Positions 17,072 to 26,316 of a stretch of DNA of 64,000 nt are shown here, piece by piece. How positions within the stretch are numbered: the first letter of the stretch is position 1; every line of letters begins with the position of its first letter. Below the pieces are notes generated by a model, which searched no databases, was not told the origin of the DNA, and saw only the letters and a list, made by a program, of their open reading frames with translations. The stretch is from the NCBI GenBank assembly GCA_040505895.1, contig JBEVXU010000017.1, forward strand, positions 1-64,000, in the 5' to 3' direction. A program made the translations under genes and the position numbers. The DNA is from Vondammii sp040505895. Lineage in GTDB: Bacteria > Pseudomonadota > Gammaproteobacteria > Chromatiales > Chromatiaceae.

Positions 17072-18368
17072 TATTAAGCGGCTCTCTACAACTGATAACG
17101 ACTTTCAGCAGCAGCTTGATAAGTTGCTGGCCTGGGAGTCGGTTTCCAATGGCGACGTCAACCAGACGGTAAGCGATATTATCTCCTATGTTCGCAGCCA
17201 TGGTGACGAGGCGCTGCTGGAGTACACCAACCGCTTCGACGGCTGGCTGGCTGGAAGTGCCGCAGATCTCGAAATTCCTCTTGCCCGTTTGGAGCTGGCT
17301 TGGACTGCAATCCCCGAGGTGCAGAAGAGGGCCCTGGAACATGCCGCTGAGCGTGTGCGTATCTATCATGAAAAGCAGAAGATGGCATCGTGGAGTTACA
17401 CTGAGGAGGATGGAACGCTTCTCGGTCAGCAGGTGACGCCTCTTGATCGGGTCGGGCTCTACGTGCCGGGGGGTAAAGCCGCTTACCCCTCATCGGTGTT
17501 GATGAATGCATTGCCGGCCAAAGTGGCGGGAGTTGGAGAGCTGATCATGGTGGTGCCCACCCCCGGTGGTGAGCTCAATGAGTTGGTCTTGGCGGCGGCC
17601 TATATCTGCGGCGTTGATCGGGTGTTTGCCATCGGTGGTGCCCAAGCGGTGGCGGCACTTGCTTATGGTACCAAGTCGGTACCGTCGGTGGACAAGGTTG
17701 TCGGTCCCGGGAATATCTATGTCGCTACCGCCAAGCGTGCTGTCTTTGGCCAGGTCGGCATCGACATGGTGGCAGGGCCCTCAGAAATTCTGGTGGTGTG
17801 TGACGGTAAAACCGATCCCGATTGGGTGGCGATGGACCTCTTCTCTCAAGCCGAGCACGATGAGGACGCCCAGTCTATTCTGGTCTCGCCGGATGCCGAT
17901 TTTGTCGACCGGGTGGCGGCAAGTATTAAAAAACTGCTGCCGACAATGGAGCGTGAGCCCATCATCGAGGCTGCCCTGCGTGACCGTGGCGCATTGATTG
18001 TCTGTCGTGATATGGAGGAGGCCTGTGAGGTATCCAACCATATCGCACCCGAGCACCTGGAGTTGTCGGTAGAGGATCCCCAGGCGATGCTGGAGAAGAT
18101 ATGCCATGCAGGCGCCATCTTCATGGGTCGTTACACCTCTGAACCGCTTGGGGACTACTGCGCCGGTCCCAATCATGTGCTACCCACTTCCCGTACCGCC
18201 CGTTTCTCGTCACCTCTTGGGGTCTATGACTTCCAGAAACGCTCGAGCCTGATCATGGTCTCAGAAGCGGGTTCAGCTACCTTGGGTGAGACGGCCTCAA
18301 TACTGGCCCGGGGTGAAGGGCTCACGGCTCACGCACGCTCTGCGGAGTACCGGTTCGAGAAGAAGTAG
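17064..18368 (+). CDS. hisD: Histidinol dehydrogenase
   Basis: Catalyses the last two oxidations of histidine synthesis, L-histidinol to L-histidine, with NAD+ and zinc. In 434 residues it shows VDKVVGPGNIYVATAKR, DMVAGPSEILVV, the Zn/catalytic QAEHDEDAQS and APEHLEL motifs, and C-terminal GDYCAGPNHVLPTS. I prefer ATG 17064 (AGGAG six bases upstream) over ATG 17058, which abuts the AGGAG. It overlaps hisG by 8 nt. The usual next gene hisC is not here. Confidence 0.97.
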   Translation: MADIKRLSTTDNDFQQQLDKLLAWESVSNGDVNQTVSDIISYVRSHGDEALLEYTNRFDGWLAGSAADLEIPLARLELAWTAIPEVQKRALEHAAERVRIYHEKQKMASWSYTEEDGTLLGQQVTPLDRVGLYVPGGKAAYPSSVLMNALPAKVAGVGELIMVVPTPGGELNELVLAAAYICGVDRVFAIGGAQAVAALAYGTKSVPSVDKVVGPGNIYVATAKRAVFGQVGIDMVAGPSEILVVCDGKTDPDWVAMDLFSQAEHDEDAQSILVSPDADFVDRVAASIKKLLPTMEREPIIEAALRDRGALIVCRDMEEACEVSNHIAPEHLELSVEDPQAMLEKICHAGAIFMGRYTSEPLGDYCAGPNHVLPTSRTARFSSPLGVYDFQKRSSLIMVSEAGSATLGETASILARGEGLTAHARSAEYRFEKK

Positions 18369-18563
18369 CCCGTTGGTGCCGCCTCTGCGACTGCGGTTGG
18401 CTCCCGGTCCGGTAGGGGCCGTGCAAGTGGTTTCTTCAGTTGAGATTTGCTCTGTCGTCCCCTCCCCCATAATTTTTCTGCAGAAACTATACTTATCGAA
18501 AGACAATAAGGTTGTCTGCAGTGGGCTTTAGGGCCTCCGCTGAGGATCGAAGGGGAGAAGTAG

Positions 18564-19298
18564 ATGAATGTGAGAAGGCTGTTTTACTTTTTTCTAGTTC
18601 TAGGGTTCCTTTTCTCTGGTAGTGTCGCTGCTGCTGAAAAGCTCTATCTCAATACCGGCACCCGTGCACCCTATACCACAGAACAGCAGCAGGGCTTTCT
18701 TGATCTGCTGATTACTGAGCTATTTGGCCGTCTTGGCTATGAAGCGGAGGTGCCTGTCTATGATGCCTCTGCGCGGGCGTTGGCGAATGCAAATGACGGT
18801 GTAGATGCGGGTGTTGCCATGCGCATTGCCGGCCTGGAGAAGAAATACCCCAATCTTATTCGTATTCAAGAGAAGTTGATCGACAATGACTTTGTTGCTT
18901 ACTCCCTGAGAAAGGATATTGCCGTCGATGGTTGGGCGAGCCTCAAGCCCTATCCGGTGGGCTATATTCTTGGCTGGCAGATCTTTGAGCGCAACTTGCC
19001 GCCGGATGTGGACAGGACCAAGGTCAAGGATCCTCAGCAGCTATTTTTTATGTTGCAGATGGGGCGGGTTAATGTGGCTTTGTATGAGCGTTGGCAGGGG
19101 TTGTGGCGGGCAAAGCAGCTGGATCTGAAGGTTCAGGTTCACGAGCCCCCATTGGCGCAGGTTAAGATGTATATCTACCTTCATAAGAAATATGCTCACC
19201 TGGTGGGGCCGGCGGCAGAGGCGCTGGCGGAGATGAAGCGGGATGGCACATGGGATGAGATTGCCGAGAAAACATTGAGGCCGCTGCTGCCAAAGTAG
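18564..19298 (+). CDS. Periplasmic solute-binding protein, family 3-like
   Basis: A 244-residue exported protein: the signal peptide (LVLGFLFSGSVAAA) ends near residue 23 and is followed by a bilobal binding-protein fold of the SBP_bac_3 type (LYLNTGTRAPYTTEQQQGFLDLLITELF...). No permease or ATPase genes are nearby, so it may be an orphan receptor or sensor; the ligand is unknown. A good AGGGGAG precedes the ATG. It occupies the place between hisD and the AlgW-type protease where Pseudomonas has hisC1. The 195 bp before it carries no gene. Confidence 0.82.
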   Translation: MNVRRLFYFFLVLGFLFSGSVAAAEKLYLNTGTRAPYTTEQQQGFLDLLITELFGRLGYEAEVPVYDASARALANANDGVDAGVAMRIAGLEKKYPNLIRIQEKLIDNDFVAYSLRKDIAVDGWASLKPYPVGYILGWQIFERNLPPDVDRTKVKDPQQLFFMLQMGRVNVALYERWQGLWRAKQLDLKVQVHEPPLAQVKMYIYLHKKYAHLVGPAAEALAEMKRDGTWDEIAEKTLRPLLPK

Positions 19299-19353
19299 AG
19301 TTCCATCGAGAGAGAAGGGGAGGGAGCCGGGAAATGGCTGTTGGTCTGACCCA

Positions 19354-20496
19354 CTAGGGTTTCTTCTGAATACGGGGGCGCTCACTTACCTCTACTTTGA
19401 TCTCATAGGATTTCCCCTCTCTCAAGCCTCTGAGTGTCACCTTACTGCCGGGAGCGGTGGCGGAGATGGTGTTGAGAACGTCCTGGGAGCTGGAGAGCCT
19501 TCGGCTGTCGATCTGTATGAGGATATCCCCGGGTTCAATTCCCGCCCGGTCGGCAGGGCCATCCTCCAGTACGGCTGATACCAGGACACCCTCTTCACCC
19601 TCCAGTCCAAAGGAGGCGGCCAGCTCCGGGGTGATATCCTGGCCGGCGATGCCAAGCCAGCCACGCACCACCCGGCCCTGTTGCAGAATCTGGTTCATCA
19701 CTCCTCTGGCAAGGGTTACAGGAATGGCGAAGCCGATACCCTGGGATCCGCCGCTTTTGGAGAAGATGGCGGTGTTGATCCCCACCAGTTGGCCGTAGGC
19801 ATTGATCAGTGCGCCACCTGAGTTGCCGGGGTTGATCGCGGCATCGGTCTGGATAAAGTTCTCGAAGGTATTGATTCCCAGCTGGTCGCGACCGGTGGCG
19901 CTGACAATGCCCATGGTGACGGTCTGGCCGACACCAAAAGGGTTTCCGATGGCAAGAACCACGTCCCCCACCTGAAGATTTCCGGCATCGCCAACGTTGA
20001 TTGCCGGCAGATTGCTGGCGTCAGTTTTTAGCACGGCAAGATCTGTGTCGGGATCTGTTCCGGTCACCTGTGCCTCCAGGGTACGACCGTCGGCGAGTAC
20101 TACCCGTATTCTGTCGGCATCAGCCACCACATGGTGGTTGGTGAGGATAAACCCGCTGTTGCTGATGATTACACCTGAACCCAGGTTGGTCTGCAGTTTT
20201 TGCTCAGGCCTGCTGCTGAAGCGGTCACCGAAAAAACGCTGAAACAGTGGATCATTAAAGGGGGAGTCTGAGCGCTCAATCGTCACTTTATCGGTATAGA
20301 TGTTGACTACCGAGGGGGCGGCTTTTTTCACCGCGTCAGCATAAGAGACAGGGCCGCTGCCGGCGCTAACAGGTGGCTGAGTGGGTTGCATCACCTCTGG
20401 TGTGTTATCCGGTTGCAGTCCGAGTGCGATGATGGCGGCGACCAAGCCGGCGGCGATAGAGGTGGAGAGGAAGGCGATTAGTTTGGTTGTCTGCAT
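19354..20496 (-). CDS. Membrane-anchored trypsin-like serine protease, DegS/AlgW type
   Basis: A 380-residue HtrA-family protease with one N-terminal membrane anchor (residues 5-27), a trypsin-like domain and one PDZ domain. The triad is intact: His in LTNHHVV, Asp in DTDLAVLK, Ser in GNSGGAL. One PDZ and an uncleaved anchor point to the DegS/AlgW group that starts the envelope-stress cascade by cutting the anti-sigma factor, rather than DegP. The order hisD-(x)-protease matches Pseudomonas algW. The start ATG 20496 gives a standard N-terminus; the longer frame to 20535 is unlikely. Confidence 0.92.
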   Translation of the reverse strand: MQTTKLIAFLSTSIAAGLVAAIIALGLQPDNTPEVMQPTQPPVSAGSGPVSYADAVKKAAPSVVNIYTDKVTIERSDSPFNDPLFQRFFGDRFSSRPEQKLQTNLGSGVIISNSGFILTNHHVVADADRIRVVLADGRTLEAQVTGTDPDTDLAVLKTDASNLPAINVGDAGNLQVGDVVLAIGNPFGVGQTVTMGIVSATGRDQLGINTFENFIQTDAAINPGNSGGALINAYGQLVGINTAIFSKSGGSQGIGFAIPVTLARGVMNQILQQGRVVRGWLGIAGQDITPELAASFGLEGEEGVLVSAVLEDGPADRAGIEPGDILIQIDSRRLSSSQDVLNTISATAPGSKVTLRGLREGKSYEIKVEVSERPRIQKKP

Positions 20497-20564
20497 AATA
20501 TTCAGGAAAGCAATTAATTGGGTACAATCTAACATGTCTTTTATTCTGTGTGTGAGGCGGCTTT

Positions 20565-21317
20565 ATGGCGGATCCGGTTGCATTTGAAAGTTATTGTGAT
20601 GAGCTGTTGGGTGCTGCGGTCTTTGATGACTACTGTCCCAATGGTCTACAGGTTGATTCCGGCGGCGGTGAGGTGAAGCGGTTGATCAGTGGTGTGACTG
20701 CCAGTCAGGCACTGATCAATGCAGCGGTGGAGGCGGATGCAGATCTGCTGCTGGTTCATCATGGCTTCTTCTGGAAGGGTGAGCAGCAGACATTGACCGG
20801 TTTCAAGGGGAAGCGGATCGCTACATTGATCCGTAACCACATCAGCCTCCTGGTTTACCATTTGCCTCTCGATGCACATCCACAGTTGGGCAACAATCGG
20901 CGTCTTGGTGAATTGCTGGGTGTGGCTGGAGCTGAACCACTCAAAGAGGGTGGTTTAGTGTGGCAGGGTGGGCTGGCATCAGAGGAGTCACCAATAGAGA
21001 TGGGGCGGAGGATCGCTCTGGCTTTGGGGAGGGAGCCTTTGCATATTGACGGCGATAACGGTGACATACACCGCATAGGGTGGTGCACCGGAGCAGCTCA
21101 GGGCGCCATTGAAGAGGCGGCAGCAGCAGGGCTTGATGCCTTTGTCAGTGGCGAAGTGTCGGAGTCAACGGTGCACCTGGCACGTGAGTTGGGTATTCAC
21201 TACTTCTCCGCCGGACATCACGCCACAGAGCGCTCTGGTGTTCAGGCGCTGGGTAACCATCTGGCTGAGCAGTTTGCCGTTGAGCACCGGTTTATCGATA
21301 TACCTAATCCGGTATAG
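20565..21317 (+). CDS. Nif3-like dinuclear metal protein (YbgI family)
   Basis: A 250-residue protein of the NIF3/DUF34 family, toroidal hexamers with a two-metal centre. Metal ligands are visible: LLVHHGFFW near residue 63, YHLPLDAHP near residue 100, and the C-terminal YFSAGHHATER near residue 225. The function is not settled; GTP cyclohydrolase-like and metal-insertion roles have been proposed. It is divergent from the AlgW-type protease across 68 bp that contains TACAAT (20523-20528) as a possible -10. Confidence 0.93.
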   Translation: MADPVAFESYCDELLGAAVFDDYCPNGLQVDSGGGEVKRLISGVTASQALINAAVEADADLLLVHHGFFWKGEQQTLTGFKGKRIATLIRNHISLLVYHLPLDAHPQLGNNRRLGELLGVAGAEPLKEGGLVWQGGLASEESPIEMGRRIALALGREPLHIDGDNGDIHRIGWCTGAAQGAIEEAAAAGLDAFVSGEVSESTVHLARELGIHYFSAGHHATERSGVQALGNHLAEQFAVEHRFIDIPNPV

Positions 21318-21575
21318 TCGCAGCTACTTCTTTCGGGTAGGCCTTTGTTACTCCATGAGAATTTGCCCCTGGGACTGTAGCCTGGTGTAATTCGCGAATC
21401 CTAATAAGTCAGATCTATATCCACTTAAAAAACAAGCTTGCCTTGACCTGCGAATAATATTGATGGAAAATCGCCGTCTATTTTGGGGTAAATATCAGCA
21501 TATTCTGAATTACCTGTTGCATGTGCACAGGCTGAATCGGAATGCGTCCAGCCTACTCCGGGGGTCTAATAAATT

Positions 21576-22169
21576 ATGAGTGTAGACGGCGTGGATCTAA
21601 AAAAACGGCGGTTATTAACCGCTGCAACAAGTGTTGTCGGTGCTGTAGGTGCCGGCTTTATCGCAGTGCCATTTTTGGCCTCCTGGAATCCCAGTGAGAA
21701 AGCCAAGGCGGCGGGTGCGCCGGTAGAGGCTGACATCAGCAAGCTCGAGTCGGGCCAGCTGATGCGCGTCAAGTGGCGTGGCAAGCCGGTCTGGGTTGTT
21801 CGCCGCACCGAGCAGAACCTGAAGGATCTGCCGGGAATGGACAGCATGCTGGCCGACCCGGCTTCGGAGATGTTGCAGCAGCCGAGCTACTGTCAGAATA
21901 CCAACCGGTCGATCAAGCCGGAGTATCTGGTGGCTATCGGTATCTGTACCCATCTTGGGTGTTCTCCGACCTATCGCCCCGAGGTGGCACCTGCCGATCT
22001 AGGCAGTGAGTGGGTAGGCGGTTTCTTCTGCCCATGTCATGGTTCCAGGTTCGATCTGGCGGCCCGCGTATACGCAGGCGTACCGGCTCCGACCAATCTG
22101 GAAATTCCCCCGCATCAATATCTGTCCGACACCCTGATTCTGGTGGGTGATGATGGAGGAGCAGCCTGA
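21576..22169 (+). CDS. petA: Ubiquinol-cytochrome c reductase iron-sulfur (Rieske) subunit
   Basis: The Rieske subunit of cytochrome bc1, passing electrons from ubiquinol to cytochrome c1. In 197 residues it has a twin-arginine-like N-terminus (KKRRLLTAAT), one TM helix, and the 2Fe-2S ligand boxes CTHLGC near residue 127 and CPCHGS near residue 151. Typical proteobacterial C-terminus follows (APTNLEIPPHQYLSDTLILVG). The 258 bp upstream must hold the operon promoter, which I could not place. The stop overlaps the petB start. Confidence 0.97.
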   Translation: MSVDGVDLKKRRLLTAATSVVGAVGAGFIAVPFLASWNPSEKAKAAGAPVEADISKLESGQLMRVKWRGKPVWVVRRTEQNLKDLPGMDSMLADPASEMLQQPSYCQNTNRSIKPEYLVAIGICTHLGCSPTYRPEVAPADLGSEWVGGFFCPCHGSRFDLAARVYAGVPAPTNLEIPPHQYLSDTLILVGDDGGAA

Positions 22170-23410
22170 TGAGCGCGATGAAAAACTTTGTTGATTGGAT
22201 TGATGATCGCTATCCAATGACCCAGGTGTGGAATGAGCATCTCGCTCAGTACTACGCCCCGAAGAACTTCAACTTCTGGTACTTCTTCGGCTCCCTGGCA
22301 ATGCTGGTTCTGGTCAATCAGATCCTGACCGGTGTCTGGCTGGCGATGAGCTATAAGCCTGATGCCGATTTGGCCTTCGGTTCCGTTGAATTCATTATGC
22401 GTGACGTGGAGTGGGGTTGGCTGATCCGCTACCTGCATTCCACCGGTGCATCGGCCTTCTTTGTAGTGGTCTATCTGCATATGTTCCGCGGCCTGATGTA
22501 CGGTTCCTACCGTAAGCCTCGCGAGCTGCTGTGGATCATCGGTGTGATTATCTACCTGATCATGATGGCTACCGCCTTTATGGGGTATTTGCTGCCTTGG
22601 GGACAGATGTCCTACTGGGGCGCCCAGGTGATCGTTAACCTGTTCTCTGCTGTGCCTGTGATCGGTCCTGAACTCGGTGTCTGGATTCGTGGTGACTATG
22701 TTATCTCGGATGTTACCCTGAACCGCTTCTACGCACTGCACTTCCTGCTTCCGTTTCTGCTGGCGGCGGTTGTGTTTATCCATATTGTCGCCCTGCATAA
22801 GGTGGGTTCTAACAACCCCGACGGTATTGAGATCAAGAAGGGGCCCAAAGGTAACCGCTGGAGTGACACTGCGCCCGCCGATGGTATTCCGTTCCATCCT
22901 TACTATTCAGTCAAGGATATCGCGGGCATTGCAGGCTTCCTGTTCCTCTTCGCTGCGGCAGTGTTCTTTGCTCCGGAGATGGGTGGCTACTTTATTGAGC
23001 ACCCCAACTTTGAACCGGCCAACCCACTGAAGACCCCTGAGCATATTGCGCCGGTCTGGTACTTCACTCCCTTCTACGCAATTCTCCGTGCGGTACCCTC
23101 TTTCGCCGGTTCTGCGTTCCCTGGTGTGGTTGCCATGTTCGGTTCAATCCTGGTGATGTTCTTCCTGCCTTGGCTGGATAAGAGTCCGGTGAAGTCGATT
23201 CGCTACAAGGGTGCTATGTACAAGACCTGGCTGTGGCTGTTTGTGGTGGACTTCATCATTCTTGGCTTCCTGGGTACCCAGCCGACGACGGATCTTTACA
23301 CGCTGATGGCTCAGATCGGAACTGCATACTACTTTGCATTCTTCCTGCTGATGCCTTTCTACAGCAAGATGGATAAGACCAAGCCTGTTCCTGAGAGGGT
23401 GACCGAATGA
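22169..23410 (+). CDS. petB: Ubiquinol-cytochrome c reductase cytochrome b
   Basis: The 413-residue membrane core of the bc1 complex with about eight TM helices. Heme-ligand histidines lie in helix B (RYLHSTGAS, VVYLHMFRG) and helix D (YALHFLLP, FIHIVALHKVGSNNP). The quinol-oxidation site reads PVWY rather than mitochondrial PEWY, a form I recall from beta- and gammaproteobacteria. It overlaps petA by one base and petC by four. Confidence 0.97.
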   Translation: MSAMKNFVDWIDDRYPMTQVWNEHLAQYYAPKNFNFWYFFGSLAMLVLVNQILTGVWLAMSYKPDADLAFGSVEFIMRDVEWGWLIRYLHSTGASAFFVVVYLHMFRGLMYGSYRKPRELLWIIGVIIYLIMMATAFMGYLLPWGQMSYWGAQVIVNLFSAVPVIGPELGVWIRGDYVISDVTLNRFYALHFLLPFLLAAVVFIHIVALHKVGSNNPDGIEIKKGPKGNRWSDTAPADGIPFHPYYSVKDIAGIAGFLFLFAAAVFFAPEMGGYFIEHPNFEPANPLKTPEHIAPVWYFTPFYAILRAVPSFAGSAFPGVVAMFGSILVMFFLPWLDKSPVKSIRYKGAMYKTWLWLFVVDFIILGFLGTQPTTDLYTLMAQIGTAYYFAFFLLMPFYSKMDKTKPVPERVTE

Positions 23411-24132
23411 AAAAGCTGATTATTGCATTTCTGTTGGCTGTGGCGCCTGTATTGACTCAGGCAGCCGGTGGTGGGGTTCACCTCGATCACGCCAACATCG
23501 ACCTGAGTGACAAAGCGTCGCTGCAGCGTGGGGCCAAGCTCTTCGTCAACTACTGCCTGAGTTGTCACTCAGCCAAGTACCAGCGGTACAACCGCATGGC
23601 GAAAGATCTTGGTATGACTGAGGAGGAGGTTAAAAAGAACCTGATGTTTGCTACCGACAAGATCGGCGATACCATGGAGATTGCCATGGATCCTGATATG
23701 GCGGCGGCCTGGTTCGGTACTGCTCCTCCTGATCTGAGTGTGATTGCACGTGCTCGTGGTGTTGACTGGCTCTACACCTACTTCCGCAGCTTCTATATTG
23801 ATGAGTCCCGTCCTTTCGGGGTTAACAATACGGTATTCCCGGATGTTGGCATGCCTCACATCTTCTGGAAGCTGCAGGGTATGCAGAAGGCCGTCATGAA
23901 AGATGTCGATGGTAGACAGGTTGTTGATAAGTTGGAGCTGGTCGAGCAGGGTGATATGAGCCCGGCTGAGTTTGATGCAGCCATGCTTGATCTGACCGCC
24001 TTCCTCAGCTACATCGGTGAGCCGATTCAGATGGAGCGTAAACGCCTGGGTGTCTGGGTGCTGCTCTTTATCGCGGTGTTCTTTGTCGTCGCCCTGATGC
24101 TCAAGAAAGAGTACTGGAAAGACGTACACTAG
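23407..24132 (+). CDS. petC: Ubiquinol-cytochrome c reductase cytochrome c1
   Basis: A 241-residue exported cytochrome c1 with a signal peptide (residues 1-20), the heme-binding motif CLSCHS near residue 51 and a C-terminal TM anchor (VLLFIAVFFVVALML). It takes electrons from the Rieske cluster and reduces soluble cytochrome c. It is the last gene of petABC; a strong intrinsic terminator follows 26 bp after the stop. Confidence 0.97.
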   Translation: MKKLIIAFLLAVAPVLTQAAGGGVHLDHANIDLSDKASLQRGAKLFVNYCLSCHSAKYQRYNRMAKDLGMTEEEVKKNLMFATDKIGDTMEIAMDPDMAAAWFGTAPPDLSVIARARGVDWLYTYFRSFYIDESRPFGVNNTVFPDVGMPHIFWKLQGMQKAVMKDVDGRQVVDKLELVEQGDMSPAEFDAAMLDLTAFLSYIGEPIQMERKRLGVWVLLFIAVFFVVALMLKKEYWKDVH

Positions 24133-24158
24133 CAGCTGATTTTAGCGGTACAACACGG

Positions 24159-24198
24159 GGACGCACAGTTGAGGTATACTGTGCGTCCTTTTGTTTTT
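24159..24198 (+). terminator. Intrinsic terminator of petABC
   Basis: A perfect 11 bp stem, GGACGCACAGT (24159-24169) with ACTGTGCGTCC (24178-24188), an 8-base loop, then TTTTGTTTTT. Confidence 0.95.
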
Positions 24199-24232
24199 GT
24201 AACAGTAATAAATTTTTTGTTGGAGAGGGTGA

Positions 24233-24856
24233 ATGGCCGTTGTTGCTAACAAACGATCTGTGATGACAATGTATTCGGATGCAAAGAGTCCGTACAGTCA
24301 TCGTGTCCGCATGGTATTGGCGGAGAAGAACATTACCGTTGAGATCGTTGATACAGATCCTGTTGATATCTCGGAAGATATTATGGATCTCAACCCCTAC
24401 GGCACGCTACCGACTCTAGTGGATCGTGAGCTGGTGCTGTTTGAGTCACGTATCATCATGGAGTATCTGGATGAGCGTTTCCCGCATCCACCACTACTTC
24501 CGGTAGATCCTGTCTCCCGCGCCGGTGCGCGTCTCTTTATGCACCGGGTGGATCAGGACTGGTACAGGAAGATGGATGATATCCTTGCCGGCGGCAAAGG
24601 TGTGACCAAAGCACGCAAGGAGCTGCGTGAGAGTTTGATTGCGGCCGCGCCTATCTTTGCTCATAAACCCTACTTTATGAGTGACGATTTCAGTCTGGTG
24701 GATTGTGCCATCGCGCCGCTGTTGTGGCGTTTGCCTCAGCTTGGTATTGAACTGCCAATCCAGGCCAAGCCGGTGGAAGATTATGCCGCTCGCCTGTATG
24801 AGAGGGAATCTTTCAAGGAGAGTCTGACGGAGTCCGAGCGAGAGATGCGGGAGTAA
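24233..24856 (+). CDS. sspA: Stringent starvation protein A
   Basis: A 207-residue GST-fold protein that binds RNA polymerase and alters transcription during starvation and acid stress; it does not work as a glutathione transferase. The thioredoxin-like N-terminal domain (MTMYSDAKSPYSHRVRMVLAEKNI) lacks a catalytic Ser/Cys; the LPTLVDRELVLFESRIIMEYLDERFPHPPLLP stretch is typical. It lies just downstream of petABC and 23 bp before sspB, the order of Pseudomonas. Confidence 0.95.
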   Translation: MAVVANKRSVMTMYSDAKSPYSHRVRMVLAEKNITVEIVDTDPVDISEDIMDLNPYGTLPTLVDRELVLFESRIIMEYLDERFPHPPLLPVDPVSRAGARLFMHRVDQDWYRKMDDILAGGKGVTKARKELRESLIAAAPIFAHKPYFMSDDFSLVDCAIAPLLWRLPQLGIELPIQAKPVEDYAARLYERESFKESLTESEREMRE

Positions 24857-24879
24857 CCGCCGGCACTTTCTGGTCGTCA

Positions 24880-25281
24880 ATGCTGAGTTCCAATCGTCCC
24901 TACCTGATCCGCGCCCTCTATGAGTGGCTAGTGGATAATCAATTGACTCCTCATCTGCTGGTAGAGGCGGAGGGGGAGGATGTCACTGTGCCACAACAGT
25001 TTGTCGAGGATGGACGCATCGTTCTCAACATCGGCCCCACTGCCGTACAGGGCTTGGAGTTGGGTAACGACTACATCAGTTTCAACGCCCGCTTTGCCGG
25101 TTCACCAATGGATGTACTGGTCCCCCCTACCGCAGTCTTGGGTATCTATGCCCGGGAGAATGGCCAGGGGATGCTATTTCCTGAAGAGGAGGAGTATGCA
25201 GGGGGCGGCGATGCAACCGATGATGACGATCCTGAGCCTACTCCGCCACGAAGTCGCCCGACATTGAAGGTGGTGAAGTAA
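24880..25281 (+). CDS. sspB: ClpXP protease adaptor SspB
   Basis: A 133-residue adaptor that delivers ssrA-tagged proteins to ClpXP. The folded N-terminal part (RPYLIRALYEWLVDNQLTPHLLV... to about residue 105) binds the tag. An acidic flexible linker (DATDDDDPEP) follows, and the C-terminal ClpX-binding tail RPTLKVVK is intact. Confidence 0.95.
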   Translation: MLSSNRPYLIRALYEWLVDNQLTPHLLVEAEGEDVTVPQQFVEDGRIVLNIGPTAVQGLELGNDYISFNARFAGSPMDVLVPPTAVLGIYARENGQGMLFPEEEEYAGGGDATDDDDPEPTPPRSRPTLKVVK

Positions 25282-25314
25282 TTACATAGAGAGATTATCT
25301 GTTGAAAAACAAAG

Positions 25315-25345
25315 TTTTCTCTGTGTTCTCTGCGTTCCGTTTTTA
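25315..25345. repeat. CAGAG-rich dispersed repeat, fragment
   Basis: TTTTCTCTGTGTTCTCTGCG followed by TTCCGTTTTT; this is the reverse orientation of the family seen at 14785, 26558, 28961 and 39868. Confidence 0.6.
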
Positions 25346-25360
25346 TTGCTCAACATCCAG

Positions 25361-25726
25361 CTAGGATTCGGGCGGTTTGCGCCGCAAGGGTACTACCTTA
25401 CCGCTGTCATCTGCCTTGGATTGCGTGGTCACCGGTCTGTCGAAGCTGAAATCTTCCAGCTCTACCCCGATCAGGATAATGTAGCCTGTCAATCTGGATG
25501 TTCCCTCTTCGCTGTAGTCGAAACGGAACATACGCCTTATTCTGACTCCCTGGGGTGGCCAGCGCAGTCCGAGTCGTTTGAGCGTCACTGTCTGATCGAG
25601 GAGTTGTAGGCCCTGCTGTTCGCAGGTCCTCGTGCAGATGGCGGTGGCAATCTCCCGTGCCCTGGCGCTATCGAGCCAGAACCAGATGATGGCGCCAAAG
25701 AGAAGTAGGGCGGTGAGGGTCGACAT
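25361..25726 (-). CDS. DUF3301 domain protein
   Basis: A 121-residue protein with one N-terminal TM helix (LTALLLFGAIIWFWLDS) followed by a basic soluble domain typical of DUF3301 (ARAREIATAICTRTCEQQGLQLLDQTV...LGLRWPPQGVRIRRMFRFDYS). Function is unknown; it is common in gammaproteobacteria. It stands alone on the minus strand between sspB and the macrodomain gene. Confidence 0.85.
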   Translation of the reverse strand: MSTLTALLLFGAIIWFWLDSARAREIATAICTRTCEQQGLQLLDQTVTLKRLGLRWPPQGVRIRRMFRFDYSEEGTSRLTGYIILIGVELEDFSFDRPVTTQSKADDSGKVVPLRRKPPES

Positions 25727-25815
25727 GGTATACCGTTTGACGAATAGGAAGGCCTATTGTTTCAATTTTTTCACTGGCTGGATAGGGGTGCTGCACTGAC
25801 TTTTCGGAGAGAGTG

Positions 25816-26316
25816 ATGAGTGGTTTGGTCAAAGTGGTGGAGAGTGATATCACTCGCCTGCAGGTAGATGCCATCGTAAATGCCGCCAACCCGAGTTTGT
25901 TGGGCGGTGGAGGTGTAGATGGCGCTATTCATCGTGCTGCAGGCCCGAAGTTGCTTGCCGCCTGTCGTGAACTGGGTGGTTGCCCGACTGGTGAGGCACG
26001 CATTACCCCAGGCTTTAGTCTGCCGACAAAGTGGGTGATCCACACCGTTGGTCCGATCTGGCGGGGTGGTGGTGCGGATGAAGCGGAGTTGTTGCGGGCC
26101 TGTTACGAGAATAGCCTCTCCTTGGGACAACAGAATGGGGTGAGAAGTATCGCTTTTCCCTCAATTAGTACCGGTGTCTACGGTTACCCGAAACGGGCGG
26201 CGGCAGAGATTGCCCTCGACGTGATGAGAGGGGCTCAGGGATTTGATGAAATCATAGCCTGCTGCTTTAGTGCGGCTGACAGAGAACTTTATGAAAAGCT
26301 TAGTAGGAGTTGTTAA
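25816..26316 (+). CDS. Macrodomain protein, O-acetyl-ADP-ribose deacetylase-like (YmdB family)
   Basis: A single 166-residue macrodomain. The ADP-ribose site motifs are present: VDAIVNAANPSLLGGGGVDGAIH near residues 19-41 with the catalytic Asp, and the phosphate loop SISTGVYGYP near residue 117. Relatives deacetylate O-acetyl-ADP-ribose or remove ADP-ribose from proteins. I use ATG 25816 (GGAGAG upstream) rather than GTG 25813. It overlaps the next small gene by one base (TAATG). Confidence 0.94.
   Translation: MSGLVKVVESDITRLQVDAIVNAANPSLLGGGGVDGAIHRAAGPKLLAACRELGGCPTGEARITPGFSLPTKWVIHTVGPIWRGGGADEAELLRACYENSLSLGQQNGVRSIAFPSISTGVYGYPKRAAAEIALDVMRGAQGFDEIIACCFSAADRELYEKLSRSC

Noticed and set aside
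23051..23062. PVWY instead of PEWY in cytochrome b
   Set aside because: As I recall, this is a normal variant of the quinol-oxidation motif in beta- and gammaproteobacteria, so not a defect.
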